A DNA stretch of 64,000 bases from Mogibacterium sp. Its GTDB lineage: Bacteria > Bacillota > Clostridia > Peptostreptococcales > Anaerovoracaceae. Positions 1-7,560 of the stretch are shown piece after piece. How positions within the stretch are numbered: the first letter of the stretch is position 1; each line of letters opens with the position of its first letter. Location of the stretch: assembly GCA_017404265.1 (NCBI GenBank), contig JAFRCS010000014.1:28018-92017 (forward strand). Direction: 5' to 3'. The position numbers and the translations under genes are program-made. The notes under the pieces were generated by a model, which did not search any database, was not told the DNA's origin, and was given only the letters and a program-made list of their open reading frames with translations.

Positions 1-740
1 CAGCGGAAAGGGAAGGACAGGCTGTCCCCGGAAGGATCCTTTTTCCTGTCGCTTTTCTCTATGTCCGTGCGCACCAGCGTCTGTATTCCTGCATCCGTGA
101 GACCTGTCTCGCGCAGAGCGTCCTCGCTCATCGACGAAAGATACGATGCAGCAGGATAGTCGCAGTCAACGAGCCTCATTATGAAGTAGTTTATGGTCTC
201 GAAGGCTGACAGCTTGAGCGGCGAAGTCTCCTCTATGGCGTCGCGGCTGCTGCAGTCTGCCGATGTGATGCCTCTTGAATTGAGGGTATCTGTCATGAAA
301 CCGAGCCTCATCTTCGCGTAGGCGCGGAACTCCTTGTTTTCGTCGTCATCGTATTCCCGCTGCATATCCTCAGAGGCAAGCGGCAGGGCATCCTCGATCA
401 GCCTCAGCATGACCGGAGCATCTATATCCCTTAAGCCGCTTCCCATGACAGCGACGAAGCGGTTGAACAGGCCGTTCATCTCTTCTCTGTTATCGGCAAA
501 GTCTTCCTCACCCGGCGTGCAGATGAATTCCTGATACTCATCGACCCCGTATTCGGAGTAGTCGAGATGCATCACCTGATAGAGCCTGGACCTGCGGTTC
601 TCTTTTCCGCGCCAGGTCACTTTAAGAGCCACGACACCCATGAGCCTCGCGCAGACAGCGCGGCAGGACTCAAAGTCGTAGTCGCTGAAGTGGTTGTATT
701 TCTCTGACTTTTTTCCGTGTATGAGTTCCAGTTCCGCCAT
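1..740 (-). CDS. Hypothetical protein, partial (C-terminus off the left edge)
   Basis: An open - strand frame of 246 codons runs from an ATG at 740 to the window edge with no stop. It begins MAELELIHGKKSEKYN and is acidic and soluble-looking, without a signal peptide or membrane segment. Codon use resembles the neighbouring chromosomal genes. I do not recognise a family. It is divergent from metK: a TATACT box lies just upstream of its start, and no strong Shine-Dalgarno sequence is visible. The gene is incomplete here, so its true length is unknown. Confidence 0.75.
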   Translation of the reverse strand, partial: MAELELIHGKKSEKYNHFSDYDFESCRAVCARLMGVVALKVTWRGKENRRSRLYQVMHLDYSEYGVDEYQEFICTPGEEDFADNREEMNGLFNRFVAVMGSGLRDIDAPVMLRLIEDALPLASEDMQREYDDDENKEFRAYAKMRLGFMTDTLNSRGITSADCSSRDAIEETSPLKLSAFETINYFIMRLVDCDYPAASYLSSMSEDALRETGLTDAGIQTLVRTDIEKSDRKKDPSGDSLSFPFR

Positions 741-797
741 GGCTAAAGTATAGCAGATAAAGGGCAATATTTTCAGATAATTGTCACGCGCAGGCTG

Positions 798-825
798 TTG
801 ACTTTGCGCCCGGCAGAGCTATAAT
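798..825 (+). promoter_or_regulatory. Sigma-A type promoter of metK
   Basis: TTGACT at 798-803 and TATAAT at 820-825 are separated by 16 bp. The predicted start near 832 lies directly before the SAM riboswitch, so the riboswitch occupies the 5' leader. Confidence 0.75.
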
Positions 826-833
826 AAATACGA

Positions 834-978
834 CCTTATCAAGAGCGGGGGAGGGAATGGGCCCTTCGATCCCGCGGCAACCTCACAGGCAGTGAAGGTG
901 CCAATTCCCACGGGGCGAAGGCCATGCCCCGGCAGATGAGAGTCTTGGGTTCTCTCTGCGTGCGGCAGAGAGTTTTTT
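834..978 (+). promoter_or_regulatory. SAM-I (S-box) riboswitch with terminator, controls metK
   Basis: The leader shows the S-box core: CTTATCAAGAG at the P1/P2 side, the GGGAGGGA...GGCAACC segment of the kink-turn and SAM-binding core, and a closing GATGAGAG near 936-943. It is followed by a terminator hairpin (CTCTCTGC 952-959, GCAGAGAG 965-972, then a T run). The family turns transcription off when S-adenosylmethionine is high. Here it precedes the enzyme that makes SAM, so this is direct feedback. Aptamer about 834-945, expression platform 946-978. Confidence 0.93.
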
Positions 979-1010
979 ATTGGCCTGGTACGAAAGGAAT
1001 TTATATATAA

Positions 1011-2198
1011 ATGAAGAAGTTATTTACATCAGAATCAGTTACTGAAGGACATCCTGACAAGCTCTGCGACCAGGTGTCCGACGCTATCCTCGACGCCATA
1101 CTCGCTCAGGATCCGAAGGCTCACGTAGCCTGCGAATGCGCTGCGAAGACCGGCCGTTTCTTCATATTCGGCGAGGCCTCCGGCAACTTCAACGTCGACT
1201 ACGAAGCGATCGCCCGCAAGGTGATCTGCGAGATCGGATACGACAGCGACGACGCGTGCTTCAACGGCAACACATGTGAAATGTTCGTGCACATGGAGGC
1301 GCAGTCAGCGGACATCGCGATGGGAGTCAACGAATCGCATGAGGTAAAGACCGGCAGCAGCACCGACGAGTTCGCGCTCATAGGCGCGGGCGATCAGGGT
1401 ATGATGTTCGGCTACGCCAACTCAGAGACGGAAGAGCTGATGCCTCTTTCGGTCAAGTACGCTCAGGTGCTGGCCATGAGGCTGGCTGAGGTCAGAAAGG
1501 ACGGCACTCTGCCTTACCTCAGACCGGACGGCAAAACGCAGGTCACGGTCGAGTACGAGGACGGCAAGGTCACAAGGATAGACACCATAGTGGTATCCAC
1601 GCAGCACAGCGCGGACGTCAGTCTCGACCAGATAAGATCGGACGTAATGACCTATGTCATCGACCCTGTGGTGCCGTCGGATCTCATCGATGAGAAGACC
1701 AGATATTTCATCAACCCGACAGGCAGATTCGTCATAGGCGGACCGATGGGCGATTCAGGCCTCACGGGGCGCAAGATAATAGTAGACACTTACGGCGGGC
1801 ATTCGTCGCACGGCGGCGGAGCCTTTTCCGGAAAGGACCCTACAAAGGTCGACAGATCCGGAGCCTACATGGCGCGCTACATCGCAAAGAACATCGTGGC
1901 AGCGGGCATCGCGACAGAGTGCGAGGTGCAGCTTGCATACGCGATCGGAGTCGCCGAGCCGGTATCGGTAAGTGTAGACACGTTCGGCACCAGCAGGATG
2001 GATTCCGAGCAGATCGCTAAGCTTATCTACGATCACTTCGACATGAGGCCGGCCGCCATCATCAGAAAGCTTCAGCTGGACAAGCCTCAGTACAGAGCGC
2101 TCGCGGCCTATGGACACATGGGCAGAACGGCGCTTGGGGTCAAGTGGGAAGACACGGACAAGGCGGAGGAGCTCAGAAAAGCAGCCGCCAACTACTAG
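1011..2198 (+). CDS. metK: S-adenosylmethionine synthetase
   Basis: The 395-aa product makes SAM from methionine and ATP in the cytoplasm. The family signature is clear throughout: N-terminal [18 protein letters not shown], the [12 protein letters not shown] signature near residue 125, and the glycine-rich P-loop-like [16 protein letters not shown] in the third domain. The length is normal for the family. The ATG follows GAAAGGAA at a slightly long spacing of about 12 nt. It is the first gene after the SAM riboswitch and its terminator, and probably starts an operon with the dUTPase, flavoprotein and ArsC-like genes downstream. Confidence 0.97.
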   Translation: MKKLFTSESVTEGHPDKLCDQVSDAILDAILAQDPKAHVACECAAKTGRFFIFGEASGNFNVDYEAIARKVICEIGYDSDDACFNGNTCEMFVHMEAQSADIAMGVNESHEVKTGSSTDEFALIGAGDQGMMFGYANSETEELMPLSVKYAQVLAMRLAEVRKDGTLPYLRPDGKTQVTVEYEDGKVTRIDTIVVSTQHSADVSLDQIRSDVMTYVIDPVVPSDLIDEKTRYFINPTGRFVIGGPMGDSGLTGRKIIVDTYGGHSSHGGGAFSGKDPTKVDRSGAYMARYIAKNIVAAGIATECEVQLAYAIGVAEPVSVSVDTFGTSRMDSEQIAKLIYDHFDMRPAAIIRKLQLDKPQYRALAAYGHMGRTALGVKWEDTDKAEELRKAAANY

Positions 2199-2228
2199 AG
2201 AGCGCGCGGCGCATACAGAGGAGTATAA

Positions 2229-2729
2229 ATGTCTCATTTTGAGAAAGTTTCATTTGAACAGTGGAAGGCCGACTGCGGCATAAAAGGTCTCAGCGATGAG
2301 ATGCTGAGAAAATGGTACGATGCCATAAAGCTGCCTAAGCAGGCGACGGCCGCATCTGCGGGCTGCGACTTTTTCATGCCGTTCAACTTAAACTTCGAGG
2401 GCGGCAGCAGCTTCAGGATAGCGACAGGCGTGCGCTGGGTCTGCGAAGAGGGCGATAGAGGAAAGGTCCTGCTGATAGTCCCGCGCAGCGGACTTGGCTT
2501 CAAGTATGGGATCAGGCTGTCCAACACCGTGGGCGTCATAGACGCAGATTACTGCGACTCGGATAACGAGGGGCATATCATCATCAGCCTCATAAATCCA
2601 TCGGATGTTGCCGTTCCGCTTGAAGAGTGCAAGCCTTTCGCGCAGGGCATAGTCGTAAAGTACGAGGTGCCTGACGGAGCTGAGTCCGAAGAGGCCAGAA
2701 ACGGCGGCTTCGGCAGCACGGACAGGTAG
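2229..2729 (+). CDS. dut: dUTP diphosphatase (dUTPase)
   Basis: The 166-aa product should hydrolyse dUTP to dUMP and pyrophosphate, keeping uracil out of DNA and supplying dTMP synthesis. All five trimeric-dUTPase motifs can be followed: AGCDFF (motif 1), PRSGLG (2), NTVGVIDADY (3), FAQGIVVKY (4) and C-terminal GGFGSTDR (5). Motif 5 is slightly divergent from the usual RGxGxxGxTG. An N-terminal extension of about 40 residues precedes motif 1. The start follows GAGGAG. It lies 30 nt after metK on the same strand. Confidence 0.88.
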   Translation: MSHFEKVSFEQWKADCGIKGLSDEMLRKWYDAIKLPKQATAASAGCDFFMPFNLNFEGGSSFRIATGVRWVCEEGDRGKVLLIVPRSGLGFKYGIRLSNTVGVIDADYCDSDNEGHIIISLINPSDVAVPLEECKPFAQGIVVKYEVPDGAESEEARNGGFGSTDR

Positions 2730-2740
2730 ACGGAGAACAG

Positions 2741-4075
2741 ATGGAAAAAGAGACGAGAGTAGCTGACGTAGTAATAATCGGCGGCGGAGCTTCGGGACTT
2801 GCGGCCGCGATAGAGCTGGGGATGAAGGTCCCGGCTCTTGACGTGCTCGTAATAGAAAAGATGCCCGAGCCGGGGCGCAAGATAAGGGCTACCGGAAGCG
2901 GCCGCTGCAATATAACCAATACGGAGGCTGCCGGGTTCAACCGTATAATGGAGTTCTTCAGGGAGATAGGCCTGGTCACAAGGACTTACGAGAACGGCCT
3001 TGTCTATCCGTACTCGGAGTCGGCGGCAGACGTCGTGGCTCTGCTTTTGGAGCGCGCGGCTTCGCTGGGGATCCGCTTCGCCTGCGGAGAAGAACTCATG
3101 TCCATAAAGCACATGCCTGCATCGCTGGTTTCAGATCCTCTGCCGGGAAGCAGCAATGTCTTCCAGATGGAAACGGTCATAAAGGACCGCGACGGCATGC
3201 ACAGCATAGTCACGCAGGCTTCGTTCGTTATAATGGCGATGGGCGGCAAGGCAGGACCGACTTACGGCACCATAGGCGACGGCTACAGGATAGCCAGGAA
3301 CCTTGGTCACAGCGTGGTCACACCTGCGCCGGCTCTTACAGGCATAGAGTGCGAAGAGTGGGATGAAGGCCGCGAGCCTTGCGGCATCACTCTGGGCGGC
3401 ACAAGAAGCGCGGGCGTGGTCTCGCTCTACAAGGATCCTAAGCATGTGTTCGGAGAGGATACTAAGATATTCGAAGAAGCCGGCGAGATACAGTTCACCA
3501 GGTACGGGCTTTCAGGCATCTGCGTCTTCAACATGTCAAGACACATGAGATACGACAGGCGCATGGGAGAGGGACTCGATCAGTTCCTGGTCAGGGCGGA
3601 TCTTTTCCCGGATGGCGATATCGCTGAGTACATAAGAGACAGACAAAACGGCAAATTCTCCGGGACACCGGCGGGAGAGATCCTGCGCACGGTCCTGAAG
3701 GAGCCGCTCGCGGACTACGTGATCAAGGCAGCAGATGATGGACCTGATGAAGAGGGGCGAGTCATCGCGGACAGACCGGTATCTTCGCTCACTGATGAAG
3801 AAATCAAAACGATAGCCCGCAACGTGCACGCTCTTGAGTTTAGCCCTAAGCAGATACGCGGATGGAACGACGCTCAGGTAACGATGGGCGGTGTTTCTCT
3901 AGATGAGATAGACGGGGCGACATCAGAATCGCTCCTGGTGAAGGGACTGTATATAACGGGAGAGCTGGCCGACAGAGACTATCAGTGCGGAGGATTCAAC
4001 CTCAGCAACGCGTGGCTCACGGGCCTTTCGGCCGCAGATGATATAGCCGCTGCCGTAAGCAGCAAAGGAGAATGA
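2741..4075 (+). CDS. NAD(P)/FAD-dependent oxidoreductase, BaiN/HI0933 family
   Basis: The 444-aa flavoprotein has an N-terminal Rossmann dinucleotide motif (VVIIGGGASGLAAA, residues 10-23) followed by GRKIRATGSGRCNITN, characteristic of the HI0933/BaiN (YhiN-like) family. The C-terminus has the second FAD-contact segment (GLYITGELADRDYQCGGFN). Clostridial BaiN is known for reductive steps in bile-acid 7-dehydroxylation, but most family members have no established substrate, so I do not assign one. It is 11 nt downstream of dut and overlaps the region just before the ArsC-like gene, consistent with one transcript. Confidence 0.85.
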   Translation: MEKETRVADVVIIGGGASGLAAAIELGMKVPALDVLVIEKMPEPGRKIRATGSGRCNITNTEAAGFNRIMEFFREIGLVTRTYENGLVYPYSESAADVVALLLERAASLGIRFACGEELMSIKHMPASLVSDPLPGSSNVFQMETVIKDRDGMHSIVTQASFVIMAMGGKAGPTYGTIGDGYRIARNLGHSVVTPAPALTGIECEEWDEGREPCGITLGGTRSAGVVSLYKDPKHVFGEDTKIFEEAGEIQFTRYGLSGICVFNMSRHMRYDRRMGEGLDQFLVRADLFPDGDIAEYIRDRQNGKFSGTPAGEILRTVLKEPLADYVIKAADDGPDEEGRVIADRPVSSLTDEEIKTIARNVHALEFSPKQIRGWNDAQVTMGGVSLDEIDGATSESLLVKGLYITGELADRDYQCGGFNLSNAWLTGLSAADDIAAAVSSKGE

Positions 4076-4077
4076 TC

Positions 4078-4428
4078 ATGATAAAAGTGTATTGCTATTC
4101 AAAATGCTCTACCTGCAAGAAAGCGCTCAAATGGCTTGATGACAGGGGCGTAGCGTATGAGAAGATAGATCTGAAGGAAAATAACCCGGGCGAGGCAGAA
4201 CTCAGGGAGTATCACACAAAAAGCGGACTGCCTCTCAAGAGGTTCTTCAATACGAGCGGGATGATCTACAGGGATATGGAACTGTCAAAGAAGCTTCCTT
4301 CCATGAGCGACGATGAACAGTTTGCTCTTCTCGCGTCGGACGGCATGCTGGTAAAGAGACCGCTCCTTGTAAAGGACGATACCGTACTCACAGGCTTCAG
4401 AGAAAAAGAGTGGGAAGAGATCATTTAG
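4078..4428 (+). CDS. ArsC/Spx-family thioredoxin-fold protein
   Basis: The 116-aa protein starts MIKVYCYSKCSTCKKALKW, the Cys-containing N-terminus of the ArsC/Spx/MgsR family (CSTC at residues 9-12), and ends with the conserved region around KRPLLVKDDTVLTGF. Members are arsenate reductases or RNA-polymerase-binding stress regulators. Sequence alone does not decide between them. I chose the ATG at 4078 because AGGAGA sits 6 nt upstream. The in-frame ATG at 4072 would abut the ribosome-binding site. The preceding gene's stop lies only 3 nt upstream of this start. Confidence 0.8.
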   Translation: MIKVYCYSKCSTCKKALKWLDDRGVAYEKIDLKENNPGEAELREYHTKSGLPLKRFFNTSGMIYRDMELSKKLPSMSDDEQFALLASDGMLVKRPLLVKDDTVLTGFREKEWEEII

Positions 4429-4455
4429 GCGGGATCCGCAGAATTAAACATCAAG

Positions 4456-4482
4456 AAAAAGACCGGTCATTCCGGTCTTTTG
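4456..4482. terminator. Bidirectional terminator between convergent genes
   Basis: AAAAAGACCGG, a 5-nt loop, and CCGGTCTTTT form a symmetrical hairpin with A/T runs on both sides. It lies between the + strand operon end (4428) and the - strand gene ending at 4467, whose last codons overlap it. Confidence 0.85.
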
Positions 4483-6086
4483 TATTTCTCTATTATATGC
4501 CAGGCGGCTCTTATACCGTCGCAGGCTGCCGATGTTATGCCGCCCGCGTAGCCTGCGCCTTCTCCGGCAGGGTACAGGCCCTTTATATTGCTTTCGCCGC
4601 CGGCGTCTCTTAGTATCTTTACCGGTGATGAGCTTCTGGTCTCAACTGCAGTGACTATTGCGTCCGGGTCATCATAGCCTTTGATCTTTCGCGCAAAGTC
4701 AGGGACAGCCTCGCGTATGGCTTCAGCCGCGAAGTCAGGGAGTGAGGCAATGACACGCTCTGCGGGGCTCAAGGCTGCGAGGAACTCCTTCATGGAGCAG
4801 CTTGGCGGAGCAAAACTGCTGCCTCCGTTCCGGAACGCGAGTCTCTCGTATTTTTCCTGGAACCTGACTCCGGCCAGCACGTCGTCCGAGCCGAAGTCGG
4901 AAGTCCTCACATCGCAGAGTATGCCGCTGTTGGCTGTCCCGCTGTCGCGTTTTCTGTTGCTCATGCCGTTGACGCAAAGCTCGCCGTCCTTTGTGGAGCA
5001 GACGACGACTTCTCCGCCCGGGCACATGCAAAACGAGTATACTCCGCGGCCGTTTGAGGCTTTGTAATTGATGCTGTAATCCGCAGGCGGAAGATTTCCG
5101 GTCTGTGCCGACGCGCTGAGCGCGTCCGTGACACGCGAAAGGTTTTCTTCACCATACTGCGAAGCGTCGATCAGGCTCTGAGGATGCTCCATGCGGACTC
5201 CTATCGAGAAAGGTTTCTGCGCCATCACGACGGCTTCTTCATTAAGCATCTCGAAAGTGTCTCTGGCGCTGTGGCCGACGGCAAGAATGACGGCGTCTGC
5301 GGATATGCGGTACTCAGAAAGCTTTCCTGTTTCAGGATGAGGGCCATAAAGATCCAGCGCCTGCAGTCTGCCATCGCTTTTAATGATGCAATCGACTCTG
5401 GTTTCGAATCTTACCTCACCGCACAGCTCGATTATCTTTTTTCTTATATTGACTATCACAGAGCGGAGGACGTCGGTGCCTATGTGCGGCTTTGCCAGAT
5501 ACATTATGTCATCGCCGGCCCCGGCATCCCTGAACTCGGCCAGGACCTTTCTGATCAGCCCGTCCTTTATGCCTGTCGCGAGCTTGCCGTCCGAGAAAGT
5601 GCCTGCTCCGCCCTCGCCAAAGAGCATGTTGGCCTCAGGGTCGAGTAAACGGTCTTTCCTGAATCTCTCTACCGCTTCGACACGGCCGGACATGGCAGGA
5701 CCACGCTCGATGAGAAGAGGCCTGTAGCCTGCCTTTGCGAGTTCGAGAGCCGCGAAAAGCCCGCACGGACCTGCGCCGATGACCACCGGTCTGCTTTCGA
5801 GCGGCTCCGTTCCGTTTTCCGGCGGCCTTACCGCAGCGGCTTCCGCTTCTTCATCGACCTCGGCCAGGTTCTTTATCCTGCGGCTGCTCAGTTTTTTATC
5901 TGTAACGAAATCTACCGCATATACGAATTGTATATGCGGCTTTTTTCTGCTGTCGATGGATCTCTTTCTTATCTCAAAGAAACTGATGTCTGATTCCCTG
6001 ATGCCCGCTTTCTTCGCAGTGATGCGGGGCAGATTTTCCATCGGCTCGTCTATATCTGTTTTGATCCCGCTCAGCCTGTATTTCAT
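4467..6086 (-). CDS. FAD-dependent dehydrogenase-like protein (COG2509 type)
   Basis: The 539-aa product has an N-terminal domain of about 95 residues, then an FAD-binding motif (VIGAGPCGLFAALELAKAGY, residues ~100-120), and a C-terminal dinucleotide-site segment (LYPAGEGAGYAGGITSAACDG). The layout matches the uncharacterised FAD-dependent dehydrogenases of COG2509. Substrate and pathway are unknown. It starts immediately after the dapB stop, so translation is probably coupled. It is the last gene of the - strand operon with dCMP deaminase and dapB. Confidence 0.82.
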   Translation of the reverse strand: MKYRLSGIKTDIDEPMENLPRITAKKAGIRESDISFFEIRKRSIDSRKKPHIQFVYAVDFVTDKKLSSRRIKNLAEVDEEAEAAAVRPPENGTEPLESRPVVIGAGPCGLFAALELAKAGYRPLLIERGPAMSGRVEAVERFRKDRLLDPEANMLFGEGGAGTFSDGKLATGIKDGLIRKVLAEFRDAGAGDDIMYLAKPHIGTDVLRSVIVNIRKKIIELCGEVRFETRVDCIIKSDGRLQALDLYGPHPETGKLSEYRISADAVILAVGHSARDTFEMLNEEAVVMAQKPFSIGVRMEHPQSLIDASQYGEENLSRVTDALSASAQTGNLPPADYSINYKASNGRGVYSFCMCPGGEVVVCSTKDGELCVNGMSNRKRDSGTANSGILCDVRTSDFGSDDVLAGVRFQEKYERLAFRNGGSSFAPPSCSMKEFLAALSPAERVIASLPDFAAEAIREAVPDFARKIKGYDDPDAIVTAVETRSSSPVKILRDAGGESNIKGLYPAGEGAGYAGGITSAACDGIRAAWHIIEKYKRPE

Positions 6087-6887
6087 CTATAAGCCCATTG
6101 ACTCGCGGATGCCGTAGAGACCGATAGGTTTATCTGCCAGCCATATGCAGGCATTGACAGCGCCCTTTGCGCATCCTTTCCAGTTGAGGCAGTGGTGGGT
6201 GATCTCAAGGCGCTCGCCGTCGCCGAAGAAGTAGACGGTGTGGCTGGACGGGGTGTCGCCTCCGCGTATGGCATGAAAAGTGACTTTGCCTTTCTCGCGT
6301 GGATGTCTGCCGAGCGGCCTGCCGTATACGGCATCGTCGACCAGATCGACGCCGACCGCTTCGCCCATGCTCTCGATCAGCTCGCGGGCGGTGCCGCTCG
6401 GAGCGTCGAGTTTCGTGTTGTCGTGCATGTCCACTATCTCGATGTCGGTATCTTCATAGAGTTCTTTGGCCGCGTCCATCAGCAGCTTTCTCATCACGTT
6501 CACCATGCGGTCCGTGTTTGCGGCAATAAGGATAGGGATCTCGCTTGCCGCGGCTTCAAGGCGGGCGCGCTGCTCGGCATTGAAGCCCGTGGTACCTATA
6601 ACAAGAGCCTTTTTATGTCTGATGCATGCGTCGAGGACTTCCATGCCGAGCTCGACTCTTGAAAAATCGCAGACGACGTCGGCGCCGTCGATCACGGATT
6701 CAAGGTCATCGACGACGGGCGCGCCCACGGTCTTTCCGATCATGGCCACCTCGCCTATATCCTTACCGATATAATCCCTGCCTTTAGGGCCGATGCCGGC
6801 TACTATCTCGACATCATCTCTTGCCGCGGCATCGGCAACTATAAGGCTTGCCATCTTGCCGCGAGGAGCGGTTATTATCAGCTTCAT
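6087..6887 (-). CDS. dapB: 4-hydroxy-tetrahydrodipicolinate reductase, divergent DapB
   Basis: The 266-aa protein matches DapB, which reduces HTPA with NAD(P)H in lysine and diaminopimelate synthesis. Supporting segments are IGTTGFN, the AANTDRMVNVM region and DMHDNTKLDAPSGTA. The catalytic His and the Lys of the HxxxxK element are present, but the second His of the usual HH pair (substrate contact in E. coli) is Asp here. The N-terminal glycine-rich nucleotide motif is also degenerate (TAPRGKMAS instead of GxxGRMG). This may reflect a divergent clade or a changed substrate. The start follows AAGGAG at good spacing. It is cotranscribed with the deaminase upstream. Confidence 0.8.
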   Translation of the reverse strand: MKLIITAPRGKMASLIVADAAARDDVEIVAGIGPKGRDYIGKDIGEVAMIGKTVGAPVVDDLESVIDGADVVCDFSRVELGMEVLDACIRHKKALVIGTTGFNAEQRARLEAAASEIPILIAANTDRMVNVMRKLLMDAAKELYEDTDIEIVDMHDNTKLDAPSGTARELIESMGEAVGVDLVDDAVYGRPLGRHPREKGKVTFHAIRGGDTPSSHTVYFFGDGERLEITHHCLNWKGCAKGAVNACIWLADKPIGLYGIRESMGL

Positions 6888-6899
6888 CTTTATATCTCC

Positions 6900-7391
6900 T
6901 TACTTTGCCACCCTGAAGTCGAGGACCAGTTCATCCAGCTCAGGCTCCATCTGTTTAAGCTTCACGCCGGCTGTCTTCAGCATCAGCTTTGAAGCCTGTG
7001 TCGCCGGCGTGTCGGCATACTTGTCTGAGAGGTAGATGACCTCCTTGATGCCGGACTGGATTATCGCCTTGGCGCACTCGTTGCAAGGGAAGAGGGCGAC
7101 ATACAGTCTGGATCCGCTGAGGTCCTTGCCGGAAGCGTTCAGTATGGCATTGAGCTCAGCGTGTACCACGAACGGGTACTTTGTCACTTCGCCTTCGCGG
7201 TCCCACGGAAACTCGTCGTCCGAGCATCCCTTAGGAAAGCCGTTATAACCGGTGGTGAGTATCACGTTGTTCTTATCTACTATGCACGCGCCCACCTGTG
7301 TGTTAGGGTCCTTGCTGCGCTTGGCTGCCAGCAGGGCTACGCCCATGAAGTACTCATCCCAGGATATGTAATCTTCTCTTTTCTTTACCAT
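6900..7391 (-). CDS. dCMP deaminase (ComEB-like)
   Basis: The protein belongs to the zinc-dependent cytidine/deoxycytidylate deaminase fold: HAELNAILN supplies the His ligand and catalytic Glu, and PCNECAKAIIQSGI supplies the two Cys ligands. It should convert dCMP to dUMP for thymidylate synthesis, complementing the dUTPase encoded nearby. I chose ATG 7391 because GGAGG lies 6-7 nt upstream. An upstream GTG at 7415 would fall before this site. It heads the - strand operon with dapB. Confidence 0.9.
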   Translation of the reverse strand: MVKKREDYISWDEYFMGVALLAAKRSKDPNTQVGACIVDKNNVILTTGYNGFPKGCSDDEFPWDREGEVTKYPFVVHAELNAILNASGKDLSGSRLYVALFPCNECAKAIIQSGIKEVIYLSDKYADTPATQASKLMLKTAGVKLKQMEPELDELVLDFRVAK

Positions 7392-7445
7392 GTCTCCCTC
7401 CGAAAAACCCGGCACGGGGCCGGTCTCATGTGCTTGTCTGATGTG

Positions 7446-7475
7446 ATTTTACGACACGCGAACGCTCTTAATCAA
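7446..7475 (-). promoter_or_regulatory. Promoter of the dCMP deaminase-dapB operon
   Basis: On the - strand, TTGATT (7475-7470) and TAAAAT (7451-7446) are 18 bp apart. A CCGGC/GCCGG hairpin followed by TTTTT lies between this promoter and the ribosome-binding site (about 7399-7420) and could act as an attenuator. That role is inference. Confidence 0.55.
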
Positions 7476-7499
7476 GCCTGTGTGACAGGCTCTCCGCAC

Positions 7500-7529
7500 T
7501 TGAATAAACAGGCCTTAAAGTGTTAAAAT
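7500..7529 (+). promoter_or_regulatory. Promoter of the DUF2207 gene
   Basis: TTGAAT at 7500-7505 and TAAAAT at 7524-7529 are 18 bp apart on the + strand, divergent from the deaminase promoter. The predicted start near 7536 favours the downstream ATG at 7561 over the one at 7540. Confidence 0.55.
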
Positions 7530-7560
7530 ATCTCTAACTATGGCTTCAAAAGAGGAAAAG

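Noticed and set aside
1755..2237. - strand open frame opposite metK
   Set aside because: A mirror frame of a strongly conserved gene, with no ribosome-binding site.
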